Shown here: piece by piece, positions 21,606 through 32,253 of the stretch
Numbering within the stretch: the first letter of the stretch is position 1
How the letters are laid out: each line of letters opens with the position of its first letter
DNA from: Trematomus loennbergii
Lineage: Eukaryota; Chordata; Actinopteri; Perciformes; Nototheniidae
Assembly (NCBI GenBank): GCA_012861695.1
Contig: JAAOOA010001113.1
Location: 1 to 64,000, forward strand
Direction of reading: 5' to 3'
Length of the DNA: 64,000 bases
Made by a program: the position numbers and the translations under genes
Notes under the pieces: model-generated
Told to the model about the DNA's origin: nothing
Database searches by the model: none
What the model saw: only the letters and a program-made list of their open reading frames with translations

Positions 21606-22003
21606 ATCGCATCTAATATAAGATTTAGACGTTGTGTGTTTATTGTATAACTCCACAAGCCTTTACTCCTCATATTCTCATTCATTACATTCTATTTGAT
21701 ACCTTCTAACGGCTGAAAACATAGATTACGTGAAACAAGAAGTGACGCAACAATCACGTGACCCATTTTCAAACAGTCTGTTCAGGGAGGAGGAAATGTT
21801 TCACCAGCTGCTCTTAAAGAGGGACCATAACATGAGAAAACATTCCTCCTTATGCTCAATACACTATTTGAAAAGCCTCTTGGATCAGCTGTAAAATGCA
21901 TCGTCACAAAGTTAAATAACAAGCCTCAACAGTTCTTCCTCCACTCCCTCTTGGCAAACTGCCACTGACAGGTTGAACCACACTGTAAGAGAAGAGTTTC
22001 CAT

Positions 22004-22012
22004 TTCCCGGAA
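22004..22012 (+). promoter_or_regulatory. GAS/STAT-like site, TRIM copy 3
   Basis: TTCCCGGAA is a perfect TTCN3GAA palindrome, followed by aaaagaaagc. It lies 129 bp before the leader donor at 22,141. Confidence 0.5.
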
Positions 22013-22745
22013 AAGAAAGCTGAAGTTTGTCTGAGCGACAGCAGAGCAGCAGCCGAGACAAGTCTCTGTTTCTCTGAAGAAACACTCAACTGAATCCAGC
22101 AGCTTTTTATCAACAACACAGCAGGACTCTGCAAACACTGGTGAGTACACTACAGACACATCACTTACTAAATATTTAGTCAAAGTTGGATTAAAATCTG
22201 AATCTGACTGTATTACATCCATTTTACCATATAAAGAATATTATACTATATAAATGTGTCAGTTAAGATAAAAACCTCAACATTTACATTAGCAACAGCC
22301 AAAACTACAATGTAAACTCTGTGTAAGTTAGGTTAGAGAGCATACAGTCAAAGCTAGCATTAGCTTATACTTATTTTCATATTTCCTGCATTTTAAAACA
22401 TCTTTATAATTGACTCTATTAAACAAAGTAGAATCTAAATATTAGATTTGTTCTGGACTGTCCAAAGCAAGGGATCTGGTGTTGTGTTACACGTGTTGCT
22501 TATAAAAAGGCATGACAATTACATATTTCATCTTATATCATTTGTACACACTGTGGTTAGTAGCCTTGAGCTTTGAACCTGTTTCTGTAGTAACTGCTGT
22601 CTGCCTTTTGAAGCTGATAACGTTTACTGTTTTTTAACAACTAGTATTAACTTCAGTGATGCTCAGCAGGAGGTTTCACTCCTCTGTTCAACAACGGAAA
22701 AATCCCAGTTTTTGTTTTTTTCACACGTTTTGTCCTCAGAGAGAC

Positions 22746-24305
22746 ATGTCTGCTGCCAGCTGTCTGCTGACTGAAGGTCAGTTTCTGTGCTCCATCTGTC
22801 TGGATGTGTTCACTGATCCAGTCAGCACACCATGTGGACACAACTTCTGTAAAGCCTGCATCTCTGAACACTGGGATAGAAATGTCCCGAGTCAGTGTCC
22901 ATACTGTAAAGAGGTTTTCAACACAAAGCCTGAGCTGCAGGTCAACACTTTCATCTCTGAGATGGCTGCTCAGTTCAGACAGTCAGCTCAACAGAAAGCC
23001 AGCAGCAGCAGCTCAGAGCAACAAGTTGTCAAACCAGGAGAAGTTCCCTGTGACGTCTGCACTGGAACCAGACTGAAGGCCCTGAAGTCCTGCATGATGT
23101 GTCTGGTGTGTCTGGTGTGTCTGGTGTGTCTGGCCTCCTACTGTGAGACTCACCTGAAAAATGCAGGCTTCAAAAGACATCAGCTGATCGACCCTGAGGA
23201 GAACCTTGAAGACAGGATGTATATGAAGCACGATAAACGACTGGAGCTGTTCTGTGAGCTGGCGAAGACAGAGGCTGAAACTCAGCAGATGATCCAGAAG
23301 AGACGACTGAAGATTCAGGAGATGAATGGCTCAGTGGAGCTCAGTAAGGAAGGAGCAGACAGAGAGATAGCAGATGGTGTTCAGGTCTTCACCGCTCTGA
23401 AGGAGTCTGTTGAGAGAAGCCAGGCCGAGCTCATCGACACCATCAAAGAGAAGCAGAGAGAGACAGAGGAACAGGCTGAATGCTTCATCAAAGAGCTGGA
23501 ACAGGAAATCTCTGAGCTGAAGAAGAGAAGCTCTGAGGTGGAGCAGCTGTCACGCTCTGAAGACCAGCTCCACCTCCTCCAAAGCTTCACGTCCCTGAAC
23601 GCTGCTCCACCCACCAAGAACTGGACAGAAGTCAGGGTCCGTCCACCTTCATATGAGGGGACTGTGAGGAGAGCTGTGACTCAGCTGGAGGAGACACTCA
23701 GTAAACAGATGAAGAAGCTGCTTGAGGTCCAGCTGAAGAGGGTCCAGCAGTATGAGGTGGAGGTGACTCTTGATCCTGATACAGCACATCCCTATCTCAT
23801 CCTGTCTGATGATGGAAAACAAGTTAAACCAGGTGATGTGAGGAAGAATCTCCCAAAGAATCCAGAGAGATTTGATTTGTGTCCTGGTGTCTTAGCAAAG
23901 CAGAGTTTCTCTTCAGGAAGATTGTATTACGAGGTTCAGGTTAAAGGGAAGACTGAGTGGGATTTAGGAGTGGCCAGAGAGTCAATCAACAGGAAGGGAC
24001 AGATCACAGTGACTCCACAGAATGGATACTGGACGATAGTGTTGAGGAATGAAAATGAGTACGAAGCTATTGCTGTTCCTTCAGTCCGTCTCTCTCTGAA
24101 GTCTCAGCCTGAGAAGGTGGGGGTATTTGTGGATTATGAGGAGGGTCTGGTCTCCTTTTATGATGTTGATGCTGCAGCTCTGATCTACTCCTTCACTGGC
24201 TGCTGCTTCAAAGAGAAACTCAACCCACTCTTTAGTCCCAGTCTTAACTATGGTGGTAAAAACTCTGCTCCTCTGATCATCTCTCCTGTCAATCACACTG
24301 AGTAG
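22746..24305 (+). CDS. TRIM copy 3: RING-type E3 ubiquitin ligase, bloodthirsty-related/TRIM21-39-like, intact
   Basis: This is the only complete frame (519 aa). The start at 22,746 ([10 protein letters not shown]) is chosen over the upstream ATG at 22,656 because acceptor tgtcctcag ends at 22,739; the leader exon ends at 22,140. The RING has C15, C18, C30, H32, C35, C38, C51 and C54 (C3HC4). B-box1 has C102, C105, C116, C119, C133 and H136, with an inserted LVC repeat between. B-box2 is ruined: Y159 replaces its first Cys and 33 residues are missing after C170. The coiled coil spans about 175-335, PRY about 338-395, SPRY to the end (including the DYEEGLVSFYDVDAAALIY core). TAG is at 24,303-24,305 and AATAAA at 24,352-24,357. 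Family role: cytosolic ubiquitin ligase, PRY-SPRY for target recognition, often interferon-responsive in fish. The intron has lost about 245 bp kept in sister copies. Confidence 0.93.
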   Translation: MSAASCLLTEGQFLCSICLDVFTDPVSTPCGHNFCKACISEHWDRNVPSQCPYCKEVFNTKPELQVNTFISEMAAQFRQSAQQKASSSSSEQQVVKPGEVPCDVCTGTRLKALKSCMMCLVCLVCLVCLASYCETHLKNAGFKRHQLIDPEENLEDRMYMKHDKRLELFCELAKTEAETQQMIQKRRLKIQEMNGSVELSKEGADREIADGVQVFTALKESVERSQAELIDTIKEKQRETEEQAECFIKELEQEISELKKRSSEVEQLSRSEDQLHLLQSFTSLNAAPPTKNWTEVRVRPPSYEGTVRRAVTQLEETLSKQMKKLLEVQLKRVQQYEVEVTLDPDTAHPYLILSDDGKQVKPGDVRKNLPKNPERFDLCPGVLAKQSFSSGRLYYEVQVKGKTEWDLGVARESINRKGQITVTPQNGYWTIVLRNENEYEAIAVPSVRLSLKSQPEKVGVFVDYEEGLVSFYDVDAAALIYSFTGCCFKEKLNPLFSPSLNYGGKNSAPLIISPVNHTE

Positions 24306-25491
24306 AACAAACATTTGATTTTCTACAGAAAGATTCACTCTCACTAAATGTAATAAATGTATTCAACTGGGGAAGTACATTGTACACATTGTTAATGTTT
24401 CAGAATCTGATCACATATGGTTCACCTTGATGAGACGCATAAAACACATAAAATACTGATGAGTATGTTCTAATGTACTATAGTTTATTCTACGGATTGC
24501 ACTTCCTGCCGTCATGACTTGAAGTGATCAGAAAACTATTTACTCAGAGATAAACTTTTACCACTTCTTTTATATGTCAGGGGGACAAGAAAAGTATTTA
24601 TTGTCTCAGAATTGTGTGTTCAAAAAGTGTTTCATACTTGCAGACATTACTAGTGGAAGTAATGCACTCCTTTTTCATTCGTAAAATACTGTATATATAT
24701 ATTTTTTATAATAATTTTCATTGAGGGGAAAATGATGGGTCTCCGGTGTGTTTTAAATGAGTACATTGCAGGATTCATTCTTGAATTAATTGGTACAAAA
24801 TTAGATGTAAAAATGTAAATGTTACATCTCAGCTGTCTGTTGTGTTATGTTAATTGTATTTCGTCCACCTCTCTGCACACTGCTTGTAAAGTTTGAACAA
24901 AGCCTCAATGGATTAAAAAAAAGAACAAAGAATGTTATTTTTTGTGTTTTTTTAAATGTACTTACTGAAGTACAGTTTTCACTAGTTCTCAATTTAGGGA
25001 AAGTAGCTTAAAAAATGTACTTGACTATTTCCATTTCTACTTAACTACATTTGTCTGATAGATTTGGTTCTTCTGAAGCTTTATAAACTATTTAAAACCC
25101 TCTTGGATCAGCTGATCATAGATATTAAGATTGCTGTATATGTTTGTTAGAAATAAGGCCATCAACTGGTTAGCTTAGCTTAGCATAAAGACTGGAAACA
25201 GAGGAAGACAAAGCCAGCCTGTCCAAAGGTAACAATCCACCTATCAGCAGCTCTGAATCCAGTTTGTTTAATCCATACCAAATCAGAGGAGTAAAAACAT
25301 CAATAAGACGTTTAACAGGGGATTATGGGTCGGGCTATTTCTTGGCTGGGACCAAAACAAGTCGCCAAATTGTTTTTACATTTCAGTTTTCGTACAGAGA
25401 TATATTAAGTACACTTAAATGTGTATTTTGTCACTCACTATTTCCCCCTTTTCCTAGTATATATGCTAAACTAAGCTAATCTAAGTGTCTG
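24306..25491. other. TRIM 3' region, duplicated block
   Basis: Same block as 14,578-15,831, with a deletion near 24,790-24,815. It contains the AATAAA of the intact TRIM gene at 24,352. No other gene is seen. Confidence 0.5.
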
Positions 25492-26064
25492 ATGGCTGCA
25501 GCCTGTGTCAGTGAGAGCGGTCTGACTGGTTGGACTGCTTCTAATGATTATGATCTCATTCTTCACCTTGAACACACTCCAGCACTGCCTGTACAGGTGA
25601 GACTAACTGACTGCAAACGTCCCGTCTGACTGGGAGATAAATAAAGGGTTTTTTAAATATCAAAATTGCATGAAATATGCTTGTAAAGTCTATTTTATTA
25701 ATGCCCTGTTTATAAGATGGAGCTTATCATTTGAAATGTCATTATTTTTAAAGAGGTGGATGGTGAATAATATTACAATTAAAAATGTTTCACTCACATC
25801 ATGACTTTGTTTTTTATTACAGTACACGTTTTCTGAAATGTTATCTTTAAATATACTAACGCATACAGAAACAGCACAGAAATGTGTACACTGGTTAAAA
25901 CCAGGATCACATTCTTGTTTTATTGTCGACTTATTAGAGTCAAGGTTTTTACAGAGGGGAGTTTTGATATGGGTTTGTACCACGACATAAATCCAGAAAA
26001 ACTGTCAGCAGCCTTTAAGAAAAATCTATTCTCCACATGTTTTTTAGGGAAACAGATGTTATAA
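25492..26064 (+). pseudogene. Candidate two-exon gene, copy 2 (1-bp deletion in exon 2)
   Basis: Exon 1 (25,492-25,596) and the splice signals match copy 1 at 15.8 kb. In exon 2 the run tcaaagg has become tcaagg near 25,941, shifting the frame about halfway. The ORF restarts only by chance. Confidence 0.35.
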
Positions 26065-26821
26065 TCCTTAACGCAATCATCAATAATCAGTCTATAATCT
26101 GGCTATTGATGATATATGAACAAACCACTCAGAGTACAGATGGGAGTGAAACTCATTTTGATAAAATTAAAAAGGCCTTGTATTGTGAATTTACATTTTG
26201 CAGTACACAGGTAATTAAGTTAAAAAAAATAGTAACTAATTCATATGACCACTTTTTGTATTAGATTCTAATTTAATCTGGCATTATTTAATGATAACAT
26301 AGTAAGGAATCAAAATAGCCCAACCTTTCAAAACTGTCAACCAATGGTGACATACCTTCACCTGTTAGCGACACAATGCTTGAATAGCACGTTCTCTAAC
26401 AGGGAGTTGGCTCAAGGAGTAAGAGGTTAAAATAAGGGCAGTGTCTGCAAGATTCAATACAACCTGTCTGCACTGAGTAAACTAAAATATGCTATGAGAC
26501 AGTGAACAAATGTGCAATCTCATAGTACGTCCCACAACACAATATGTCTATGAATACTTCAGTTGTACTGTGTGAATGAGGTCAAAGGTTATATTTCAAT
26601 GTGTGTTCATTGAATTATACTGGAAGTAGTGTATCAGGTTGTTTCTGTGCTGAATGACAAACTAATTGACTTAACAACTGAGTATTTGCACTTGTGAGGG
26701 ATCTTAAAGTCTGTTGATAGATGCCTTACTGACTTTGACCTTTAAAAAACGAGAGCACAAAAAAACTCACTGACATTGAACTGTCTGACTGACTGAGTGC
26801 AAGTAGTGGAAGAAGTATTAA

Positions 26822-28440
26822 CTCATCACTGTACCCTGTATGCAAGGGCTGGTCTGCCTTCACTAACTGTACGGAGGCTCAGTCACTGGTACATTTTTAT
26901 ATATAAAGCCATGTTAGGGAAACTTCCATCCTACATCTGCTCCCTGATCTCACGGCGAATTGTAAGTGGCTACTGCCTGAGATCGCATGCTGTGGTTTTT
27001 ATTAAATGTGCCAACTGCTAGGACTGTCTTAGGGAAGATAGCATTTAGATCGCAGCTCCACTGTCCTGGAATAGTCTGCAATTAAATGGAAATGAGCAAT
27101 CTGGTGCCACTAAATGTTTTTTAAAGCTCGGTTGGATGCTACTGAATCGGAAGCTGTTGGTACCTGTGCATGTGGATAGTATGTAAATTGTAATCCCTGT
27201 AATGCTACTGTATGATGTCCTTTTGTTGTTCTGTTTATGTTTTTAATGTTTCATGTGGAACCTACTTGAGCAGAGGCCTGTACTACGAAGCTGGTTCAAC
27301 TTAACCTGGATATGTTGGAGTTAGCCGTTGGCCTAAGCCAAAACATACGCGCTGGCGCTAAGCTGTACTACGACGCTGGTTATCAAGTGGATCGCTCAAG
27401 CCAGACGTGTCCTATCTAGTTAGGTGCGCGTTCACATGAAAGGGGGTGGTATTTGGAGCATTCGACCAATCTCAAACATGGACAAGCGTACTGACAGCGC
27501 AGCGTCATACTTCCTGAATGAAAAGTGAACTTTAATATTAGTCAAATATGAAGAAGTTAAACTTTAAACATCCATGTCTTAAAGACTTTATCCAGGATAA
27601 AAGCCACATAGCTGCACCTGCAAGGTGAATACAGCTGGTAAAGAAAAAGTGTTTGAATGCGTACATTAACAGGTTTATGAAATCACTGCCCCGTCCAAGA
27701 CACGAGTGGATCTGACTTTAATTAGGAGAATTTGACCTCGAGTGTTTTCTTCAACTTAATGTGTTGCTTAAAATATACTTCTGCATACAGTATGTGACAC
27801 TGTGAGTGTTGCACGGCCAGATACGGCTCAGCTGACTCAAATAAGGAATATATGATACATTATGATGTGATGTGATATGAATGATAATGGGACACATCTA
27901 CGTCTGCACTCACAGTGCCGCGGACTGTACTTAATGTTACTCTGATCCGGTTACTTATGTCGTGGCAGATATTTAAGTAAGCTTTCTTAACGCTAATGTT
28001 ATAATAGTCAGATTGCTCTGAAATGTGAGGTGATATTCTATTCATTTTCACGTTCACACAGTCAGTTGATTTTGGCCGGCCGTCTTTCCTGCAACGGCAG
28101 TTTTTTCTGTATTTCCTCTATCCTGTAATATGACTTGATCGCTTTAAACTCCGCACACGGAGCTCTGATTGATCAGCAGGCAGTGCTTTCACTGAGTTGA
28201 TCTCTTAGCCTGCAACCTAACCTGCTCCGGAGCAGGTTTGCCGCTCAGCATAAGTTTACCATGGAAATCTAGCCTGCTAAAAAGAGAACCAGCGTCGTAG
28301 GACCGGAAAGCCCGAGATTTCCCTGAATTTAGCCGGCTAAGCGAAAATCCAGCTTCGTAGTACAGGCCTCTGGTCTCCTCCTTGAAAAAGAGATCAATGA
28401 TCTCAATGGGATACAACCTGGATAAATAAAGGTGTGAAAT
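26822..28440 (+). mobile_element. L2/Rex-type LINE remnant with nested TIR element
   Basis: Relative to 17,150-17,160 this is an insertion after agtatta. Its left part encodes the degenerate C-terminal end of a non-LTR reverse transcriptase (YKAMLGKLPSYICSLISRR, then CLRS and, after stops, a WNSL segment). Its right end (aaaaagagatcaatgatctc, aataaagg, then gaaatgaaatga) is a typical LINE tail. Stops interrupt the frame and most of the element is missing. Confidence 0.65.
27271..28373. mobile_element. Non-autonomous TIR element nested in the LINE
   Basis: The ends GAGGCCTGTACTACGAAG and its reverse complement form perfect inverted repeats of 25 bp including CAG/CTG outermost. It is 1.1 kb with no transposase ORF. 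A CAGAG start would fit hAT, but no 8-bp duplication is evident, so the superfamily is left open. Confidence 0.7.
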
Positions 28441-28444
28441 GAAA

Positions 28445-29404
28445 TGAAGAGGCACTGTTATGCTTTTGGGGTTTCCCCTTTCCTGTAGTGTGTTCTGGAG
28501 GTTTGTGTGCATGTCAATGGTCTGAAAAATAATAAATATTACATAAAAAATACTTAGATATTGTACTTGAGTAAAAGTAGAAGTACTCAGAACTGTTTCA
28601 AGTCATTGATTTTATATTAAACACTATTTCTTACCAAAGGAACTGTTAGCACATGGGAAATATAATTGATGATATATTTCCCAATACAGATGTTCTGTGT
28701 ATTTTTTCTGTGAACTTGAAACTGAGTGTTTCTATAGTTTAGTCATGATACTTTTACTTTTTTTAAGTGGAAAAAGAGCAATTGTATCCCATTGAGTTTG
28801 TGTTTGTAAAGTCCAATAGTTGCAGAGTTAATATACATAGCTAGAGAATTTAAATTTGATGCAAATGTATACTTCTACTTCACGGAGGAAGATCAGGGCC
28901 ACATGTGAAATCAATATTTTTTTGGGTCTGAAGAAAAGTGATTTTTTTTTGTGTTTATTTCTGAAGTTATTTGTGGAAATTGACCAAAAGTGTAATTCTT
29001 TAAAAAAAACAAGTCAGAATTTGGAGGAAAAAAAAATCACTTTTGGTCAGATCTCAACAAAATATTTCAGTTGTGGCACTAATCATCTTCTGTACAACTC
29101 CAAATATTATATACTTTTGACTCGACCACAATTATTTTGGCAGCTTCAGTTACTTAACTAATTACTTAAATACAAGATCAACAAATGAATGATGATGCTT
29201 TTCCGATTACATAATACATACCTTTATGCACCAATTTGTGCTTTTGGTAAGTTACGTTTGTTTTGATGCTGACATTTTGAAACACAGACACGTACAAGTA
29301 ATAAGAGTTTGAGTTTATACATAAGAGATGCAGCTTTTACACATTGCTTCTCACCTTAACTAATGTGCATTTAAAAAAGAGGAATAGTTTCGGCGAAAAC
29401 TAAA
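28445..29404. repeat. Beta spacer, copy 1, left part
   Basis: Matches the beta-like sequence at 4,330-5,320 (without that copy's MITE) and in part 31,670-32,160. AT-rich, with repeated ttttggtcagatctcaac words. No gene. Confidence 0.5.
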
Positions 29405-30315
29405 ATAATATGTGTCCCCGGTGTTCCAGGGAACTCACCAAGTGTCAGAAAAACACAACCCTCTCTATTTTCCTCCATACCCAAATCTCTAAAAAAGGGG
29501 CTGCAAACGGATCTGATAAAAACTGATCCAGATTTGAACACTGTCCTGACGTCAGGACAGTGGCGCTACGGCTATTGGGCCAACTCCACCAATCAGGAGG
29601 AGACAGCCACGGCCATTGCCGTTCAAAAGCGCTGGAGACGCTGTAGTACATATGCCAGGCCTGTAAGTGGCGCTGTAGTCTGCCACAAAAGCAGCAAAGA
29701 AGACTTCCCGCCCATAGTTACCATGGTTACCCTTCTGTTTATTCTCCGCTGTGGCTTTTTTTCTCCCTCCCCGAGGCAAGCGTTTGCTCCCGCTGCTTTA
29801 ATTCAATGCAATCCCTCCCCGTCGAGGCAAGCACTGTAATTCTCTCCGGTTAGTCCACCAGCAGATGACAAACACCCACCTCTCCGCCTCTTCCAAGGAA
29901 CGAGGGGACCGTGCGGCAGAGTTTCAGTTTCAGTTTGTTTCGCCGGTCAAGATGTCCGTTAAAGTTGAAATCTTCCGGACAAAATTAGAAAAGTGCCGGT
30001 CAAAGGTCTTCTTTGTTATTTATTGAGCTTTAAAACAAATGAATAACGACTCTATATAATAAAACACGGAGATCTCTTTTTCTCCCCCTCTTCTGACAGC
30101 CCAGCAGCTGATCAGAGCACGTCTCCCCTCTCCTGCAGGGGGGCGTGGTCAGCAGAATCAGACCCGTAGACAGCAAACAGCACATAGAGCGAAATGAGGC
30201 ATGGCTAAAATGCATGATCTGTTTGGTATTTTGAAAACAGAAACGTATAAATATACCTTATATAGGTATGGCCCTACAAAATATCATTTAAATATAGTAT
30301 GATAGGTCCACTTTA
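29405..30315. mobile_element. Truncated TTAA-type MITE
   Basis: The right end reads gtatgataggtccactttaa. An inner segment (gtgtccccggtgttccaggg) matches the MITEs in the astacin introns. The left terminus is missing. The sister sequence at 33,080 lacks the insertion. Confidence 0.5.
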
Positions 30316-30619
30316 AACAAAATAGTAACTCATTCATATGACCACTTTTTGCATAAACCAAAACGGACATGGATAAGTATGGAGGCCGACAGGGGCCAAC
30401 GCACTTATTATAAACACGCTGCAGTTTCAAAAACGATGCAAATATAAAAACACAAACCTGCCAAAACACATGCAAAGAAGAATCCTCTTTACCATCTGAC
30501 AACACATGCAACGTTTACTAAAAGTGCTGCATTAATGAAACGCTGCACAAAGCTCAACGAAGACCAGGGGACAATAAGAGTTAGTCTGTCTCATAACTGC
30601 ATCTTTCTGACGCTGCTTT

Positions 30620-31012
30620 TAATTGATATATTCAGATCTTAAACTGCACTGAAGCTTTTATTCATGTATTTTTTATTTTAATGTCTATTTTATTATCTTT
30701 GCTTTTTAATGACTGTTTTTAAAATGCCACTTTCTTAATGTTTTTCATTTTTGTAAAGCACTTTGAATTGCCTTGCCTTGCCTTGCCTTAAAAGATGGAT
30801 AACTGGCTAGATGACACTGAGGATGATTGTTGATTGATACATTGTATGTATGTATACATTTTACATCTATTTTCCTTTATGTGTATCATTTATTTTGTAC
30901 AGACTGCTGGTAGATGTGTATGTAACTGACTGTTTGCACTCTGGTTAGACCCTCCTAATTTCGTTACACTCTGTTTGCATTATGTAATGACAATAAAGTA
31001 ATCTAATCTAAT
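30620..31012 (+). mobile_element. Two LINE 3'-end fragments
   Basis: The first (30,620-30,795) ends in gtaaagcactttgaattgcc with a repeated ttgcc. The second (30,840-31,012) ends in gacaataaagtaatctaatc. Both are non-coding tails. Confidence 0.55.
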
Positions 31013-31211
31013 GTGACTCCTTATTGGCATTTCTGGATTCAGGTGTACATTTGAAACTTCTCATTAAAGTAAATGCTGATTTTTGATTTACATTCTGAGG
31101 GAAAACAATTGTTTTTCTTTTAGTGGCGATGCTTAAATACCTGTGTCATTAAAGCAGCTCTGTGAAGGTGTGTTACTACCAGGTGTTTCCATGTGAACTG
31201 TGAGGAAGTGT

Positions 31212-31224
31212 CGCCCCCTAGTGG
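31212..31224 (+). promoter_or_regulatory. CTCF-like core motif (beta copy 1)
   Basis: Same CGCCCCCTAGTGG word as in the alpha spacers, in a segment homologous to 19,425-19,620. It shows that alpha and beta share an older common piece. Confidence 0.4.
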
Positions 31225-31265
31225 ACACACATCTTTACTGAAGTGAAATTCTGAGGTACTTTAAT

Positions 31266-31458
31266 TTACATTACATTACATGTTACTTGTTAGACGCTTT
31301 TATCCAAAGCGACTTACATACTCAATACTGTGGACAATCCCCACAGGAGCAATTTGGGGTGAAGTGTCTCAGGGAGACAACGACATGCTGACTGCAGTGG
31401 GGTTTGAACCTGTGACCCCCTGATCCGAGCATTAAGCCACTGCGCCACACGCCTCATT
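31266..31458. repeat. Fish SINE-like repeat (agacgcttttatccaaagcg)
   Basis: The phrase agacgcttttatccaaagcg and a tRNA B-box-like gggtttgaacctgtgacc mark a common fish SINE. A truncated copy lies at 47,515-47,645. Confidence 0.6.
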
Positions 31459-32253
31459 TACTTATCTTGAATATGTTTTTATGTATTCATTTGTCTTTCA
31501 AATAAAGTATACTGTGTTATTACCCCTGACTTTCATTCTCTACTATCAGAGTCCTTTCTGTACGAAGCCATCGTTGTTCATTCATTACAAGCAGAGGGTC
31601 TTTAGGCAACGACCTGCAGAGTGAACGCTTCATCTCAAAGCAGTTTATCAAGATCAACATTAATACTCTTTTACAAAGTCATTGATTTTATATTTAACAA
31701 TATTTCTTACCAAAGGAACTGTTAGCAAATGAGATTATAATTGATATATGATATATTTTCCAATACAGATGTTCTGTGAAATTGCAACTCAGTGTTTCTA
31801 TAGTTTAGTCATGACACTTTTACTTACAAAAAATATATTTTTTTAAGTGGAAAAAGAGCAATCGGATCCCATTGAGTTCATGTTTGTAAAAGTCCAATTG
31901 TTGCAGAATCTGAGCTGATATACATAACTAGAGAATTTCAATTTGATGCAAATGTATACTTCTACTTTACGGAGGAAGATCAGGGCCTCATGTGAAAATA
32001 AATATTTGTTGAGATCTGAACAAAAGTGATTTTTTTTGTGTTTATGTCTGGAAGAAATTCTTTTTTGAGAAAATTCATATAGAAATTAATTCAGCCTTTT
32101 ATTCTCAGGACAAAACAAAAAAATCACTTTTGTTTCAGATCTAAAACATATTTCAGTTCAGTCAGACAACTCACGTGTTTCTTAACATGTTTATTAGAAG
32201 CAGCATATAGTTTGAGTTTGGCGTCCAGGCTCGGGCCTCATCACTCCACAGAT

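Noticed and set aside
22009..22022. ISRE (GAAANNGAAA) next to the GAS site
   Set aside because: GGAAAAGAAAGC has the two GAAA cores one base apart instead of two, and the spacing is not kept in the other copies.
22656..22745. Upstream ATG extending the TRIM copy 3 frame by 30 residues
   Set aside because: This stretch is intron sequence ending in the conserved acceptor tgtcctcag; the family start MSAASC follows it in every copy.
31370..31450. tRNA-like B-box sequence (gggtttgaacctgtgacc)
   Set aside because: It lies in a SINE-like repeat; no acceptor stem or A-box arrangement for a real tRNA gene was found.
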